DNA from: Neptuniibacter sp.
GTDB taxonomy: Bacteria > Pseudomonadota > Gammaproteobacteria > Pseudomonadales > Balneatricaceae
Direction: 5' to 3'
Length of the DNA stretch: 35,883 nt
Assembly (NCBI RefSeq): GCF_024231755.1
Contig: NZ_JAAEQH010000168.1
Span: forward strand, 1 to 35,883
In this document: piece after piece, positions 8,418-17,562 of the stretch
How positions within the stretch are numbered: position 1 is the stretch's first letter
Layout: every line of letters starts with the position of its first letter
Notes under the pieces: model-generated
The model's input: only the letters and a program-made list of their open reading frames with translations
Database searches by the model: none
Told to the model about the DNA's origin: nothing
Program-made: the position numbers and the translations under genes

Positions 8418-8618
8418 CTGTTTTCTATGCTGTTTTTAGATCTGAAGGTCAGTTTTCTATGCTACCGGTTGCGCCTTAGTTTAGCTACAAAAACCTTGGG
8501 AACAACGCCTTCTATCAACATAAGTTTATTCTTTTTTTATCTTTTAACCTTACATATCTCATGTCTTTTTACATGCTATTATTAAGACCTATTCTTTAAT
8601 GATTATTCTTAAAAAGCT

Positions 8619-9827
8619 GTGATTGAAAACGTACTTTTTGCCAGGCAACCCATTTTTGACGAGAAGCTAAATACCGTTGCCTACGAACTTCTGTATCGGA
8701 ATAGCCAAGGCCAAGCCCCTACCCCGGCCTGCTTTGATGAGAGCAGAGCCTCATTGGATGTTTTACTGAGTACATATTGCAACGTTCTCGAAAATGGCCA
8801 TCTCCGTTTGCTTCCTGCCTATATCAATTTTGAAGCCGAATGGCTCTATGATAAGGACCTACCCCTGGTACCACAGGAATCTCTGGTACTTGAAGTGCAC
8901 GAGATGGAAGATAAACAAGACCATAATTATCAACAGCTTCACCTCCTGAACGAGAATGGCTACCAGATAGCACTAGATAACTATGACGAGAATAGTTCGC
9001 TGAGCAAGGTGATTAGCTCCGCCAAAGTCATTAAAGTAAATATTCGCGATTTCCGCCCTGAAAAGCTTAAAGAGCACATAAATGAGCTTCGTCAGCACGA
9101 TGTAATGCTCCTTGCCCAGAAAATAGAAACCTATCAAGAATTCGAACTCTGTCGCGAGCTGGGTTTTGAACTATTTCAAGGGTACTTCTTCGCCCGTCCA
9201 CAGCTGGTTAAAGGACGAAAGCTCAACCATAACGATACGGTTATCCTGGAACTCCTAGGGGCACTGAGCAACGATGAAGCAACATTTAAAGAACTAGAAC
9301 AGGTCATCAGTAAAGATCCCGAGCTATCCGTTGGTATCCTGAAGATCGTCAACTCTTCTCGCTTCCGTCGGGTTCGTCACATAACTCGCATATCTGAAGC
9401 CATTGCCTTGATTGGCCTGCAGGAACTGAAAAAATGGGCGCTTTTACTCTCCATGCGCAAAACCAAGAATAAACCTTCAGAACTGATGAGTAATATCCTG
9501 GTATGTGCCAAAACTTGTGAAGAAGTAGCAAAACGACGCAGCGATGTGGATCCTTCGAGTGCTTTTCTGGTAGGACTACTTTCCGGCATAGAAGCCTTGC
9601 TGGATCTACCCACAGAGATCATTCTGACCCAGATGCCTGTCAGCATAGATATCAAAAACGCTTTACTGGGGCGCTCTAATTCTCTTGGTGATTTATTACG
9701 TGAAGTAAACAGCTATATGACTGGCAGTTGGGATATGCTGGCCGATGAAAGACAAAACCTGCAATTAGCAGCCGATTATGAACAAGCAACCTTGTGGAAT
9801 CAGGAGATTCAGCAACAGCTTGTATAA
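8619..9827 (+). CDS. EAL (degenerate)-HDOD domain signalling protein
   Basis: This 402-residue cytoplasmic protein has the EAL-HDOD architecture of the YuxH family. The N-terminal half begins LFARQPIFDEKLNTVAYELL; the catalytic EAL motif is replaced by YELLYR and the second metal-binding site by LDNYDEN, so c-di-GMP hydrolysis is unlikely. QGYFFARP is retained. The C-terminal half (about 205-400) is a modified HDOD domain (LLGALSNDEATFKELEQVI, LKIVNSSRFRR, ISEAIALIGLQELKKWALLL). Such proteins may bind c-di-GMP or partners as effectors. The start is GTG 8619 with no good ribosome binding site, so the exact start is less certain. It is transcribed divergently from dnaX. Confidence 0.9.
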   Translation: MIENVLFARQPIFDEKLNTVAYELLYRNSQGQAPTPACFDESRASLDVLLSTYCNVLENGHLRLLPAYINFEAEWLYDKDLPLVPQESLVLEVHEMEDKQDHNYQQLHLLNENGYQIALDNYDENSSLSKVISSAKVIKVNIRDFRPEKLKEHINELRQHDVMLLAQKIETYQEFELCRELGFELFQGYFFARPQLVKGRKLNHNDTVILELLGALSNDEATFKELEQVISKDPELSVGILKIVNSSRFRRVRHITRISEAIALIGLQELKKWALLLSMRKTKNKPSELMSNILVCAKTCEEVAKRRSDVDPSSAFLVGLLSGIEALLDLPTEIILTQMPVSIDIKNALLGRSNSLGDLLREVNSYMTGSWDMLADERQNLQLAADYEQATLWNQEIQQQLV

Positions 9828-9835
9828 AGGAGGGG

Positions 9836-12664
9836 TCATAAGCGATCCAACCCCTCTATTAAACCGCGCCTTTGCTCTTCAGCAGGAACCGGTTTAGCAA
9901 AGAAGAAGCCCTGTACCCGATCACAATTTAACGAACGTAATATCTTCAGTTGCTCCTCTGTTTCAACACCCTCTGCAACCACCTTCATACCCAGAGAATG
10001 CGCCATGTTGATAATACTGTGCATAATCGCGATCTCACTACCGTGTTGATCTAACTCCGCAGTAAAAGCCCGATCAACCTTCAGCACATCAACAGGTAAA
10101 CGTCGCAGATAACTTAAAGAAGAATAACCACTACCAAAGTCATCCAATTCAACCTGCAGCCCCATCTCCCGAATTTTCTCCAGAATTGGCAGGGTGTTCT
10201 GAATATTCTCAATCACAGCTGTCTCTGTAATCTCGATACCGATATAGGATTGCAGCCCCTCATGCTTCTGGAACTGCTCTGCAATTTTCGGCAAGAGCTC
10301 AGGATGAGAGAACTGACGTGGTGATAGATTGATAGAGACTTTCTGCCCAGGTTGCAAAACCTTCTCATCTACCCACTGTTCAACCTGTTCACATACAACC
10401 TGAAATACCCAAGTACCCAGAGGAACAATCAGGCCACTGTTCTCTGCAATAGGAATAAACTCGGCAGGCGAGATCTGCTTACCATCTGTACGGTGCCAAC
10501 GTAGCAGTGCTTCCAGACCAATGATCTGATTAGTTTGAAGACATATTTTTGGCTGGTAATACATCTCAAATTCATTCTGTTCAAGAGCCATTCGCATATC
10601 CGCTTTGATCTGAATCTGTTCCAGGTTTTTCTGGTTCAATTCAGGATCAAAGAAGCAGATTTGATCACGCCCTTTATTCTTAGCGCTGTACATCGCTGCA
10701 TCCGCATGCTGAATCAGTGTTTCAGCATCCTTAGCATCATTCGGATACACAGCAATACCTATACTGGCTCCAATATAGTTATCGGTATTCTTAAGTCGGA
10801 ATGGCTCTTTTAGGGACTGCAGCACATTATTCGCAATGATCTGCGCCATGCTTCCTTGGAAGATCCCTGGAAGAATCAGGATAAACTCATCCCCACCCCA
10901 CCGAACGACAGTATCTGATGCACGTACATTATTCTGTATTCGCTGCGCAGCCTCTTTTAGCAACTGATCGCCATACTCATGCCCTAATGAGTCATTAACG
11001 TGCTTAAAGAAGTCCAGATCGATAAACACCAATGCCAAAGATTCACCGTGACGTACAGCAAGATCCATATCATGCGATAAACGGTCCCGGCATAGAGCAC
11101 GGTTGGCCAGATTGGTTAACGGGTCGTAATAGGCCAGATTGCGTAGGGAATCCTCTGTTTTTTTATGTTCAGAGATATCCGAATAGACCCCGAAGTAACC
11201 CGCCACATTCTCACGCTCATCTGTGATCGATTTAATAGTCAGCCACTCTGGGTAGATTTCTCCGTTTTTCTTCCTGTTCCAGATTTCACCTGACCAGACA
11301 CCAAACTGATCAAGTTTGCCCCACATCTGCTCATAAAATGATGGCTGGTGTTGATGCGAATTAAGCAGATTGGCAGTTCGCCCAATCACCTCATCACGAC
11401 CATAACCCGTAACTTTCTCAAATGAAGGGTTCACATCAACAATACGGCTGTTGGCATCCGTAACAATGATCCCATCATTAGTACTATCGAAAATATACCG
11501 CGCAACACGATGCTCTTTTTCTCGCTCAAACTGCTCGGTCATATCTACTGCGATAGTGCAAACTGCGTAGATTTCACCCTCTTCATCATATAAGGGGAAA
11601 CGCTCACTGATAAAAGAGCGCTCTACTCCATCCAGCTCTACAGAAATTTCGGTACGAAGATGCTCTCCATCCTCAAGTACTTTTCCATCCTCTTCAATTG
11701 CAGACCGGGCCAACGTTTGGTTAAGAAACTCTTCTGGCCTGCGCCCCAATAATTCATTCTGTTTTTCAACACCCACAAATTTTAGGTAAGCTGGATTAGC
11801 TCTTACGTATTTACCATCACAGCTACGAATAACGATCATGGAAGGGGAATTTTCCAGCAATTCATCCAACAGATCAGCGTTAGCAACTAACTGAGAGTGA
11901 ATAATCCGGATTTTTTGCGCCATCTGGTTAAATGCCTGACCCAACTCACCCAATTCATCTTTACCCTGCCACTCTGCATACGCTTGATAATCACCCTTGG
12001 AAAAAGATTTGGTGAGATTTACCAGATGATTAGCTCGCTTGGTCACCACACGATTTAATGACCACATCAATGCTAAAGCAAGAATTATAACAGCGACGAC
12101 CAGCGTACCTATCAGAAAGCGTAACTCTTCCCAGCTCGCTGCATGTGCCCCAGCAGCACTAAGCTCAAGCAAGACAATTCCAGTTTTATGGATTCGGAGT
12201 GTTCTATTGTTTGAAGAAGGTATAGCAACTGGCGCCAGTGTATACAGAGCCTGCTCACCAGAATTATAGAAATTGATAATCTCTTTTCGCTGTAAAACTC
12301 TTTCCAGAGTTTCACTCCCCAAATGGAGTTCAGCCATCTCATCCGCTTTATTCCCCTTTTCCTCTGGATCAGCGGAAAACAAGACATAACCCGATTCATC
12401 AATAACTATCAGTTTGAGAACATGATCCGGGCTGGCATTGAGAAAGATCTCGCGTTGGACCCCCTGCAGGTCCTCCTTATCAAGAAGATACTCTATTGTT
12501 CCCTGTAACCGATTCACCACATGGTGTGCCTCGGTGTATAGATACTTTTCATGTTGCCTCTCAATTACAGGGGCAATAAACAGAAGACTTACAGGAATTA
12601 CTATTGCCGCAGCAACAATAATAATGACAGGGATTATAAATCGAAGAGAATAGGTGAATAGCAT
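9836..12664 (-). CDS. Membrane HAMP-PAS-PAS-GGDEF-EAL protein, likely partner of the upstream binding lipoprotein
   Basis: A bifunctional-type c-di-GMP enzyme of 942 residues. Membrane segments at about 9-30 and 182-203 flank a periplasmic domain of about 150 residues; HAMP (204-258), two PAS domains (262-380, 385-505), GGDEF (512-675) and EAL (690-935) follow. GGDEF (590-594) with RxxD (RASD, 581-584), EAL (718-720) and DDFGSGYSSL (841-850) are intact, so cyclase and phosphodiesterase activities are both possible. It starts 10 bases after the stop of the solute-binding lipoprotein gene and has no obvious ribosome binding site, suggesting translational coupling. By analogy with MbaA of V. cholerae, its periplasmic domain may read the state of that protein. 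Confidence 0.93.
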   Translation of the reverse strand: MLFTYSLRFIIPVIIIVAAAIVIPVSLLFIAPVIERQHEKYLYTEAHHVVNRLQGTIEYLLDKEDLQGVQREIFLNASPDHVLKLIVIDESGYVLFSADPEEKGNKADEMAELHLGSETLERVLQRKEIINFYNSGEQALYTLAPVAIPSSNNRTLRIHKTGIVLLELSAAGAHAASWEELRFLIGTLVVAVIILALALMWSLNRVVTKRANHLVNLTKSFSKGDYQAYAEWQGKDELGELGQAFNQMAQKIRIIHSQLVANADLLDELLENSPSMIVIRSCDGKYVRANPAYLKFVGVEKQNELLGRRPEEFLNQTLARSAIEEDGKVLEDGEHLRTEISVELDGVERSFISERFPLYDEEGEIYAVCTIAVDMTEQFEREKEHRVARYIFDSTNDGIIVTDANSRIVDVNPSFEKVTGYGRDEVIGRTANLLNSHQHQPSFYEQMWGKLDQFGVWSGEIWNRKKNGEIYPEWLTIKSITDERENVAGYFGVYSDISEHKKTEDSLRNLAYYDPLTNLANRALCRDRLSHDMDLAVRHGESLALVFIDLDFFKHVNDSLGHEYGDQLLKEAAQRIQNNVRASDTVVRWGGDEFILILPGIFQGSMAQIIANNVLQSLKEPFRLKNTDNYIGASIGIAVYPNDAKDAETLIQHADAAMYSAKNKGRDQICFFDPELNQKNLEQIQIKADMRMALEQNEFEMYYQPKICLQTNQIIGLEALLRWHRTDGKQISPAEFIPIAENSGLIVPLGTWVFQVVCEQVEQWVDEKVLQPGQKVSINLSPRQFSHPELLPKIAEQFQKHEGLQSYIGIEITETAVIENIQNTLPILEKIREMGLQVELDDFGSGYSSLSYLRRLPVDVLKVDRAFTAELDQHGSEIAIMHSIINMAHSLGMKVVAEGVETEEQLKILRSLNCDRVQGFFFAKPVPAEEQRRGLIEGLDRL

Positions 12665-12674
12665 ATGCGGGAAA

Positions 12675-13631
12675 CTACAGATAACCGCTGTTGATCAAAT
12701 CAGATACGTTTATATTACCATCATTAAGCAACTGATTATCCAGCATTATTCGTTTCAACTTATTCCCAGTCTCCAGTAATGTTCCATCGAGCATAGCTGC
12801 TTTGCTTGCGCTACGGTCTGAAATCTCCATGCCTTGAAGGGATAAAAGGAACTCGGATTCAGAAATACCTAAGTGTTTAGCGGATATAACCGCAGCCAGA
12901 TCTGGCTTTTGCTTGATGAGTTCAACAGCTTTGTACCAGCTGTTCACCAACATCTGCACCTGTTTGTCTTTCTCATCAGAAAGCCCTTTCCTTACGATAA
13001 GGACATCAATAATCTCTCCAGGAATCTCCGTACTATCAAATAGTTGATTAGCCCCAGCCTTGAGTAACTTTGTTTTCACCGGATCAAAAGTCACTACAGC
13101 GTCGACCTGCTTTTCAAGGAAAGCTATCTCATGCTGGTCAATTGCGAAGGGGCGAGGATATATATCCGACGGAACCATATCATTCAGTTCGAGAGCTCTT
13201 CCCAGAACATATGCACCCAGAGCGGAATCCTCAACGCCTACCCTTTTGCCCTTGAGGCCTGACATATCAACTATTTCTGGCTGAGACACAATCACATCCC
13301 CACCATGGGAAAAATCAGCGATCAAGATAATCTCGACTTCGACACCAGACTCAGCCAACAACAGCACTTCATCGTAGGTTAGTGCTGCAACATCAATTAC
13401 TTTATTTCGAAAAGCTCTGATCACCTCAGTGGCAGATGGCAATACAACGTGGCGGATATCCTGAGAATCAAAATAATTTAGATGATTAGCAATATGAACC
13501 GGTTCATAACCTGGCCAGAGGTTTGTGCCAACCTGCAAGGGCCTTGATGTCTCACGGTCAGAGCAGGCCGAACTGATCAACAGAATAAAAAAGACCGCTG
13601 TAATCTGTAATAACTTGCGAGGCAATGACAT
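12675..13631 (-). CDS. Orphan ABC-type solute-binding lipoprotein (NMT1/SsuA/NrtA-like fold)
   Basis: This 318-residue exported protein starts with a signal peptide ending ISSACSD, a slightly imperfect lipobox with Cys at about 23. The mature part resembles periplasmic binding proteins of the NMT1/SsuA/NrtA group: LQVGTNLWPGYEPVHIANHL, DVAALTYDEVLLL, and LKGKRVGVEDSALGAYVLGR. The ligand cannot be told from sequence. No permease or ATPase gene is adjacent; the only companion is the membrane GGDEF-EAL gene 10 bases downstream. A receptor role is therefore more likely than import, though it could borrow a distant transporter. Confidence 0.88.
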   Translation of the reverse strand: MSLPRKLLQITAVFFILLISSACSDRETSRPLQVGTNLWPGYEPVHIANHLNYFDSQDIRHVVLPSATEVIRAFRNKVIDVAALTYDEVLLLAESGVEVEIILIADFSHGGDVIVSQPEIVDMSGLKGKRVGVEDSALGAYVLGRALELNDMVPSDIYPRPFAIDQHEIAFLEKQVDAVVTFDPVKTKLLKAGANQLFDSTEIPGEIIDVLIVRKGLSDEKDKQVQMLVNSWYKAVELIKQKPDLAAVISAKHLGISESEFLLSLQGMEISDRSASKAAMLDGTLLETGNKLKRIMLDNQLLNDGNINVSDLINSGYL

Positions 13632-13780
13632 CTCTTACTACTCTATAAAACCAAGAAACAACGCTACTCATTAAAGAATAAAACAAAACTAATCTCGCCA
13701 GTATCCCCAATACAGTTTAAAATTGGAGATATAAGTCCTATCACAAAAGAATACAAAAGAACTTTAGCCAACACCTATCT

Positions 13781-14107
13781 ATGTTTAAAAAACGCCCGAC
13801 AAAAGCAGAACAACGTGATCAGCTTCAAGCTGAGATCTCACGCTTTCTGCAAGATGGTGGCAAAATAGAACAAGTAGAGATGGGTGAAACCGGCTTAGTT
13901 GATGGGCGATACAATACTCACAAACGTAACTTTGACCGCCCTTCACCTCAAGAAAGAACGCCTGTTCAGGGGCTCTTGTCTGTTATCGATTCCCGCCGCA
14001 AAAGTAAAATCAAAACCAAGACCACCAAAAGAAATCCCTCTCCACGTAAAAAAATTATCTACGATGATTTTGGCGAACCTGTCCGTACTATCTGGGTTGA
14101 TGAATAG
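13781..14107 (+). CDS. Small basic protein of unknown function with a SutA-like motif
   Basis: A 108-residue, lysine/arginine-rich cytoplasmic protein. The N-terminal KAEQRDQLQAEISRFLQDGG followed by KIEQVEMGETG resembles a short motif (FLxxGGKVxEI) that I recall from the RNA-polymerase-binding protein SutA of Pseudomonas; the rest is unlike SutA, being basic instead of strongly acidic. A conserved-looking C-terminus reads YDDFGEPVRTIWVDE. It lies alone between a divergent binding-protein gene and a PAS-GGDEF-EAL gene 130 bases downstream. No function is assigned; a transcription-associated role is only a guess. Confidence 0.75.
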   Translation: MFKKRPTKAEQRDQLQAEISRFLQDGGKIEQVEMGETGLVDGRYNTHKRNFDRPSPQERTPVQGLLSVIDSRRKSKIKTKTTKRNPSPRKKIIYDDFGEPVRTIWVDE

Positions 14108-14237
14108 CTCCATCCACATAGCTTTAGGAATACCAACCAATTGCGTACTACACATACATCATAACTATCTGATATGCTTCTTTAACCCCGAAAAGGGTAT
14201 GGATAATTCAGGGAATGAGTTGTAGTACTGAATAGTA

Positions 14238-17200
14238 ATGAAAAGCTTTAAAAAGAACGCCTTACTGATCACCCTGGCAGCCCTTGTTATTTGCTGCTCT
14301 ATTCTGTTGCTTGGTATTTCCCTTGCTGCCAAGCTTAATGATGTAAAAAATTACTGGTCTGAGTTTAACCATTCATCAACCAGAGCCTCTCAACAACTGC
14401 ATAAAATCCACCAGCATTTCGGCTATGGTGGCTCGATCCATCAATTCAAAAACTACGTGTTGCGTCAGCAGCCCGAAGACTTCGAACATCTACAAAACTC
14501 CTTCAATGAGTTGAAAAAAGCTCTGATCTCCTACGAACACTACACCAGTACAGATGCAGAAAAAAATGCATTGCAGGTGATTGCTGGTGTAGTGCAAAAA
14601 TACGAAAAAAGCGCAGTAGTTGCCCAAAAACTGATCGAGCAAGGTATCTCGCCTCAGGAACTGGACACACATGTACGGGTCAATGATGCACCGGCCCTTT
14701 TAGCTTTTACCACACTGAATAACGCTGCGAATATCAGGACTTACAATATAGAATCGGGTACTACACTCGCGTTTGAAAGTATTATTGATCACCTTTTTTG
14801 GGGAGTATTAATCGTCCCAATATTTTCAGTGTTTGCCCTATTCCTAATCTCAGTTTTAAGAAAGTTAACCCTGAGTAATCGCCAGCTATCCGAAGCCAAC
14901 ACATCAATGGATACCTTGTTTGAAGCCGTTCCTGATGCACTATTAACCTGCAACCCTGATGGCAGGCTACTCAGAGTTAATAAAGAAGCGATAAAACTGT
15001 TTGGTTATCCAGAAGAAGAGTTGCTCAATCTCACTATTGAAGAGTTGATGCCTGACAGGTATAGAGGGGCTCATCACCAACATAGAAATCAGTATTTCCA
15101 CAAACCCACTACAAGGGCAATGGAAAAAAGTGGCATTCTGTATGTTAAAACAAAGTCAGGCAAAGAGGTTCCGGTTGAGATCAATCTCAGCCACATTGTT
15201 GAGGATGGAGGATACGTTGCCGTAGCGACAGTCCGCGATGTATCGACACGCAAAATTCAGGAAGCGGAGATTAAAGCTAGCCAGAAACGGCTGGCTGAAG
15301 CTCAGCGCATTGCTAAACTAGGGAGCTGGTCAATTGATTTCTGCTCCGGTGCCACTCTCTGGTCAGACGAAGTTTATCAAATTCTCCACTTAGACAAAGA
15401 GAAGGTAAGCCCTTCTCTACAGCTCTATCTGTCCACGAGTAGCAGATCCGAAACAGATGAACTAGAGCAGATTCTTTCTAGCTCTGATACACAAATAGAT
15501 CAGTATCGGCTGATTCGAAAAATCCAGAATGCCGACGGTGATATCAGCCATGTCCGAGAAGAAGGGGAATTATACAGGGATGAAAACGGTAATCTTACAA
15601 ATGCCGTAGGCACTATCAGGGATATTACTGAAGCGGTACAAACCCGTGAAAAGCTGGAGCAAGCTGCTGTTGTATTTGAACATACCAGTGATGCGGTCAT
15701 GATCACTGATCAAAACCGTAATATCATCGCGATTAACAAAGCTTACGCTGATATTACCGGTTATTCAGAAGATGAAGTTCTCAATCAGGACGCCGGATTC
15801 AGCAAATCTGGGCAACATTCTGCTGAATTCTATCAAGAGATGAATGAGGCCTTGCTCCAGACCGGTTCCTGGGAAGGTGAAATATGGGACAGAAGAAAAG
15901 ACGGAGAGATCTACCCAAAAAGGCTTTCGATCACCAGTGTTTATAATAGCCGTGGGGCTCTTCTTTATTATGTAGGTGTTTTCTCAGATATAAGCCATAT
16001 CAAGTCTACTGAAGACCAGCTTCGTCACCTTGCTCTGCATGATTCTTTGACAGGACTACCGAATCGCCTCTCGTTCAACCAAAAACTAGACCACGCAATT
16101 AAGCATGCTGACCGTATTCAGCAAAATGTCGCAGTGCTGTTCCTGGATCTGGATCGTTTTAAAACTATCAATGACTCTTTAGGCCACCCGGTAGGTGATT
16201 CACTTCTGAATGAAGTGGCCACCCGACTGAAATCCTGCCTGCGCAATGACGATACAATAGCCCGCCTAGGGGGAGATGAATTCACCATTATCATGGAAGA
16301 AATCAGGATCCCTGAGGATGCGGCCAAGGTTGCAGAAAAGATTACTGAAGCACTATCAGCCCCCGTAGAGATCGAAGGGCATCAGTTCTATATCACCACC
16401 AGCATCGGTATCAGCCTCTACCCTGAAGATGGCGAAAGCGTTACCGATCTAGTTAAGAACGCTGATGCTGCGATGTATCGAGCAAAAGAGGCTGGCAGAA
16501 ATTGCTACGAATTCTACTCTTCTGAACTAGCCGCTACTGCAGTTGCCCGACTTGAACTAGAAGGTGAACTTCGCCAAGCCATAAAAAATCAGGAATTCTC
16601 TCTTCATTATCAGCCACAGTTTAATATCCAATCGGGTGCGATTATTGGCGCTGAAGCCTTGATCCGTTGGCAGCACCCAGAACGAGGCCTAGTACCACCC
16701 GATATGTTTATTCCTATCGCGGAAGAGACTGGATTGATCAATCAGATTGGTGAGTTAGCTCTATTTAAAGCCTGCCGTCAGCTAATGAATTGGCGGAGCA
16801 AAGGCTTCAACTTGCCTAAAGTCAGCGTCAACGTAGCCGGAAAACAGATCATCAGCGGGCAGATCATCAATCAGGTTAATGATGCTCTCGCTACTACCGG
16901 TCTCTCACCTGAAAGCCTGGAAATAGAGCTGACAGAAACCACACTGATGCAGCAGACAGAAAAAACCATCGCTACTCTGAACCAACTGAGGGAGTTAGGT
17001 GTAACCATCTCTATCGATGATTTCGGTACTGGCTACTCATCCCTTAGTTACTTGAAAACTCTTCCGATCCAGACGATCAAAATCGATCGTTCATTTGTTC
17101 AAGACATCCCGACCGATAGTAACGACGTAGCGATCACTCGTGCCATCATCGCCTTGAGCAAAACCCTTCAGCTAAGTGTTATTGCTGAAGGCCTTGAGTC

Positions 17201-17387
17201 AGAGCAACAACAAACATTTTTGATCAAAGAGAACTGTCTACAGGCACAAGGCTTTCTGTTTAGCAGACCACTTCCTTCTGAGCAGTTCTATTCTCGTTAC
17301 CACGACCATCAGTTACCATCGAACATGGATCAAATGGAAGCTGCAGAGCTACTGCTGGAAACCCCATTTAAAGGCCCATTAAATTAG
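14238..17387 (+). CDS. Membrane sensor PAS-PAS-PAS-GGDEF-EAL protein
   Basis: A 1049-residue c-di-GMP protein with membrane helices at about 8-31 and 186-206 around a helical periplasmic domain. That domain carries the motif GYGGSIHQFKNYVLRQ (62-77), which I recall as recurrent in sensor kinases and cyclases. Three PAS domains follow (about 222-340, 350-465, 475-590), then GGDEF (600-760) and EAL (775-1030). GGDEF (678-682), RxxD (RNDD, 669-672), EAL (806-808) and DDFGTGYSSL (927-936) are intact. The start ATG 14238 has a weak ribosome binding site. It stands alone on the plus strand; its ligand is unknown. Confidence 0.93.
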   Translation: MKSFKKNALLITLAALVICCSILLLGISLAAKLNDVKNYWSEFNHSSTRASQQLHKIHQHFGYGGSIHQFKNYVLRQQPEDFEHLQNSFNELKKALISYEHYTSTDAEKNALQVIAGVVQKYEKSAVVAQKLIEQGISPQELDTHVRVNDAPALLAFTTLNNAANIRTYNIESGTTLAFESIIDHLFWGVLIVPIFSVFALFLISVLRKLTLSNRQLSEANTSMDTLFEAVPDALLTCNPDGRLLRVNKEAIKLFGYPEEELLNLTIEELMPDRYRGAHHQHRNQYFHKPTTRAMEKSGILYVKTKSGKEVPVEINLSHIVEDGGYVAVATVRDVSTRKIQEAEIKASQKRLAEAQRIAKLGSWSIDFCSGATLWSDEVYQILHLDKEKVSPSLQLYLSTSSRSETDELEQILSSSDTQIDQYRLIRKIQNADGDISHVREEGELYRDENGNLTNAVGTIRDITEAVQTREKLEQAAVVFEHTSDAVMITDQNRNIIAINKAYADITGYSEDEVLNQDAGFSKSGQHSAEFYQEMNEALLQTGSWEGEIWDRRKDGEIYPKRLSITSVYNSRGALLYYVGVFSDISHIKSTEDQLRHLALHDSLTGLPNRLSFNQKLDHAIKHADRIQQNVAVLFLDLDRFKTINDSLGHPVGDSLLNEVATRLKSCLRNDDTIARLGGDEFTIIMEEIRIPEDAAKVAEKITEALSAPVEIEGHQFYITTSIGISLYPEDGESVTDLVKNADAAMYRAKEAGRNCYEFYSSELAATAVARLELEGELRQAIKNQEFSLHYQPQFNIQSGAIIGAEALIRWQHPERGLVPPDMFIPIAEETGLINQIGELALFKACRQLMNWRSKGFNLPKVSVNVAGKQIISGQIINQVNDALATTGLSPESLEIELTETTLMQQTEKTIATLNQLRELGVTISIDDFGTGYSSLSYLKTLPIQTIKIDRSFVQDIPTDSNDVAITRAIIALSKTLQLSVIAEGLESEQQQTFLIKENCLQAQGFLFSRPLPSEQFYSRYHDHQLPSNMDQMEAAELLLETPFKGPLN

Positions 17388-17552
17388 GAAACCTGTGAAC
17401 AAGTTCAGAACGCCTCAGAGGGTGGGCACTAATATGGCTTACTGCTTTGTCAGGCAACTTGGAAAGGACTTGCCATTACACTGCGTTACCTTTCGCACAT
17501 TAAGCTATTTTATTGCCCACTGAGAAAGTCCGGGACTTATTCGCAGGTTTCC
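17387..17552. ncRNA. Candidate structured RNA: long imperfect hairpin between a GGDEF-EAL gene and pyrC
   Basis: The segment folds on itself along its length. The outer helix pairs 17387-17406 with 17533-17552 (19 of 20 positions, two of them G-U). Inside it are CTCA/TGAG (17414-17417/17521-17524), GTGGGCA/TGCCCAC (17422-17428/17514-17520), TGGCTTA/TAAGCTA (17435-17441/17501-17507), an apical GGCAA/TTGCC (17453-17457/17470-17474) and a small TGCG/CGCA hairpin (17482-17485/17494-17497). A rod with a central bubble and a side hairpin on the 3' strand recalls 6S RNA, but I cannot match 6S sequence motifs. Transcription and strand are not shown; plus is favoured by a following terminator-like hairpin. 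Confidence 0.5.
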
Positions 17553-17562
17553 AGGGCAACCT

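Noticed and set aside
8500..8618. A TATTAT -10-like hexamer (8577-8582) as promoter of the EAL-HDOD gene
   Set aside because: No -35 element at suitable spacing; AT-rich DNA gives such matches often.
9830..9856. GAGGGGT/ACCCCTC hairpin between convergent genes as a terminator
   Set aside because: The pairing has a 13-base loop, most of it lies inside the GGDEF-EAL coding end, and no T run follows on the plus strand; too weak to list.
17524..17536. GAGAAAGTCCGGGAC resembles the GAGGAAAGTCCGGG block of RNase P RNA
   Set aside because: RNase P RNA is about 350-400 bases with this block near its 5' end; here it falls in the 3' strand of a 166-base hairpin and no matching 3' P4 strand or other conserved blocks follow.
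17387..17552. Terminal inverted repeats that could mark a MITE-like mobile element
   Set aside because: No target-site duplication flanks the ends, the outer repeat starts inside the stop codon, and pairing continues through the interior as expected for a folded RNA.
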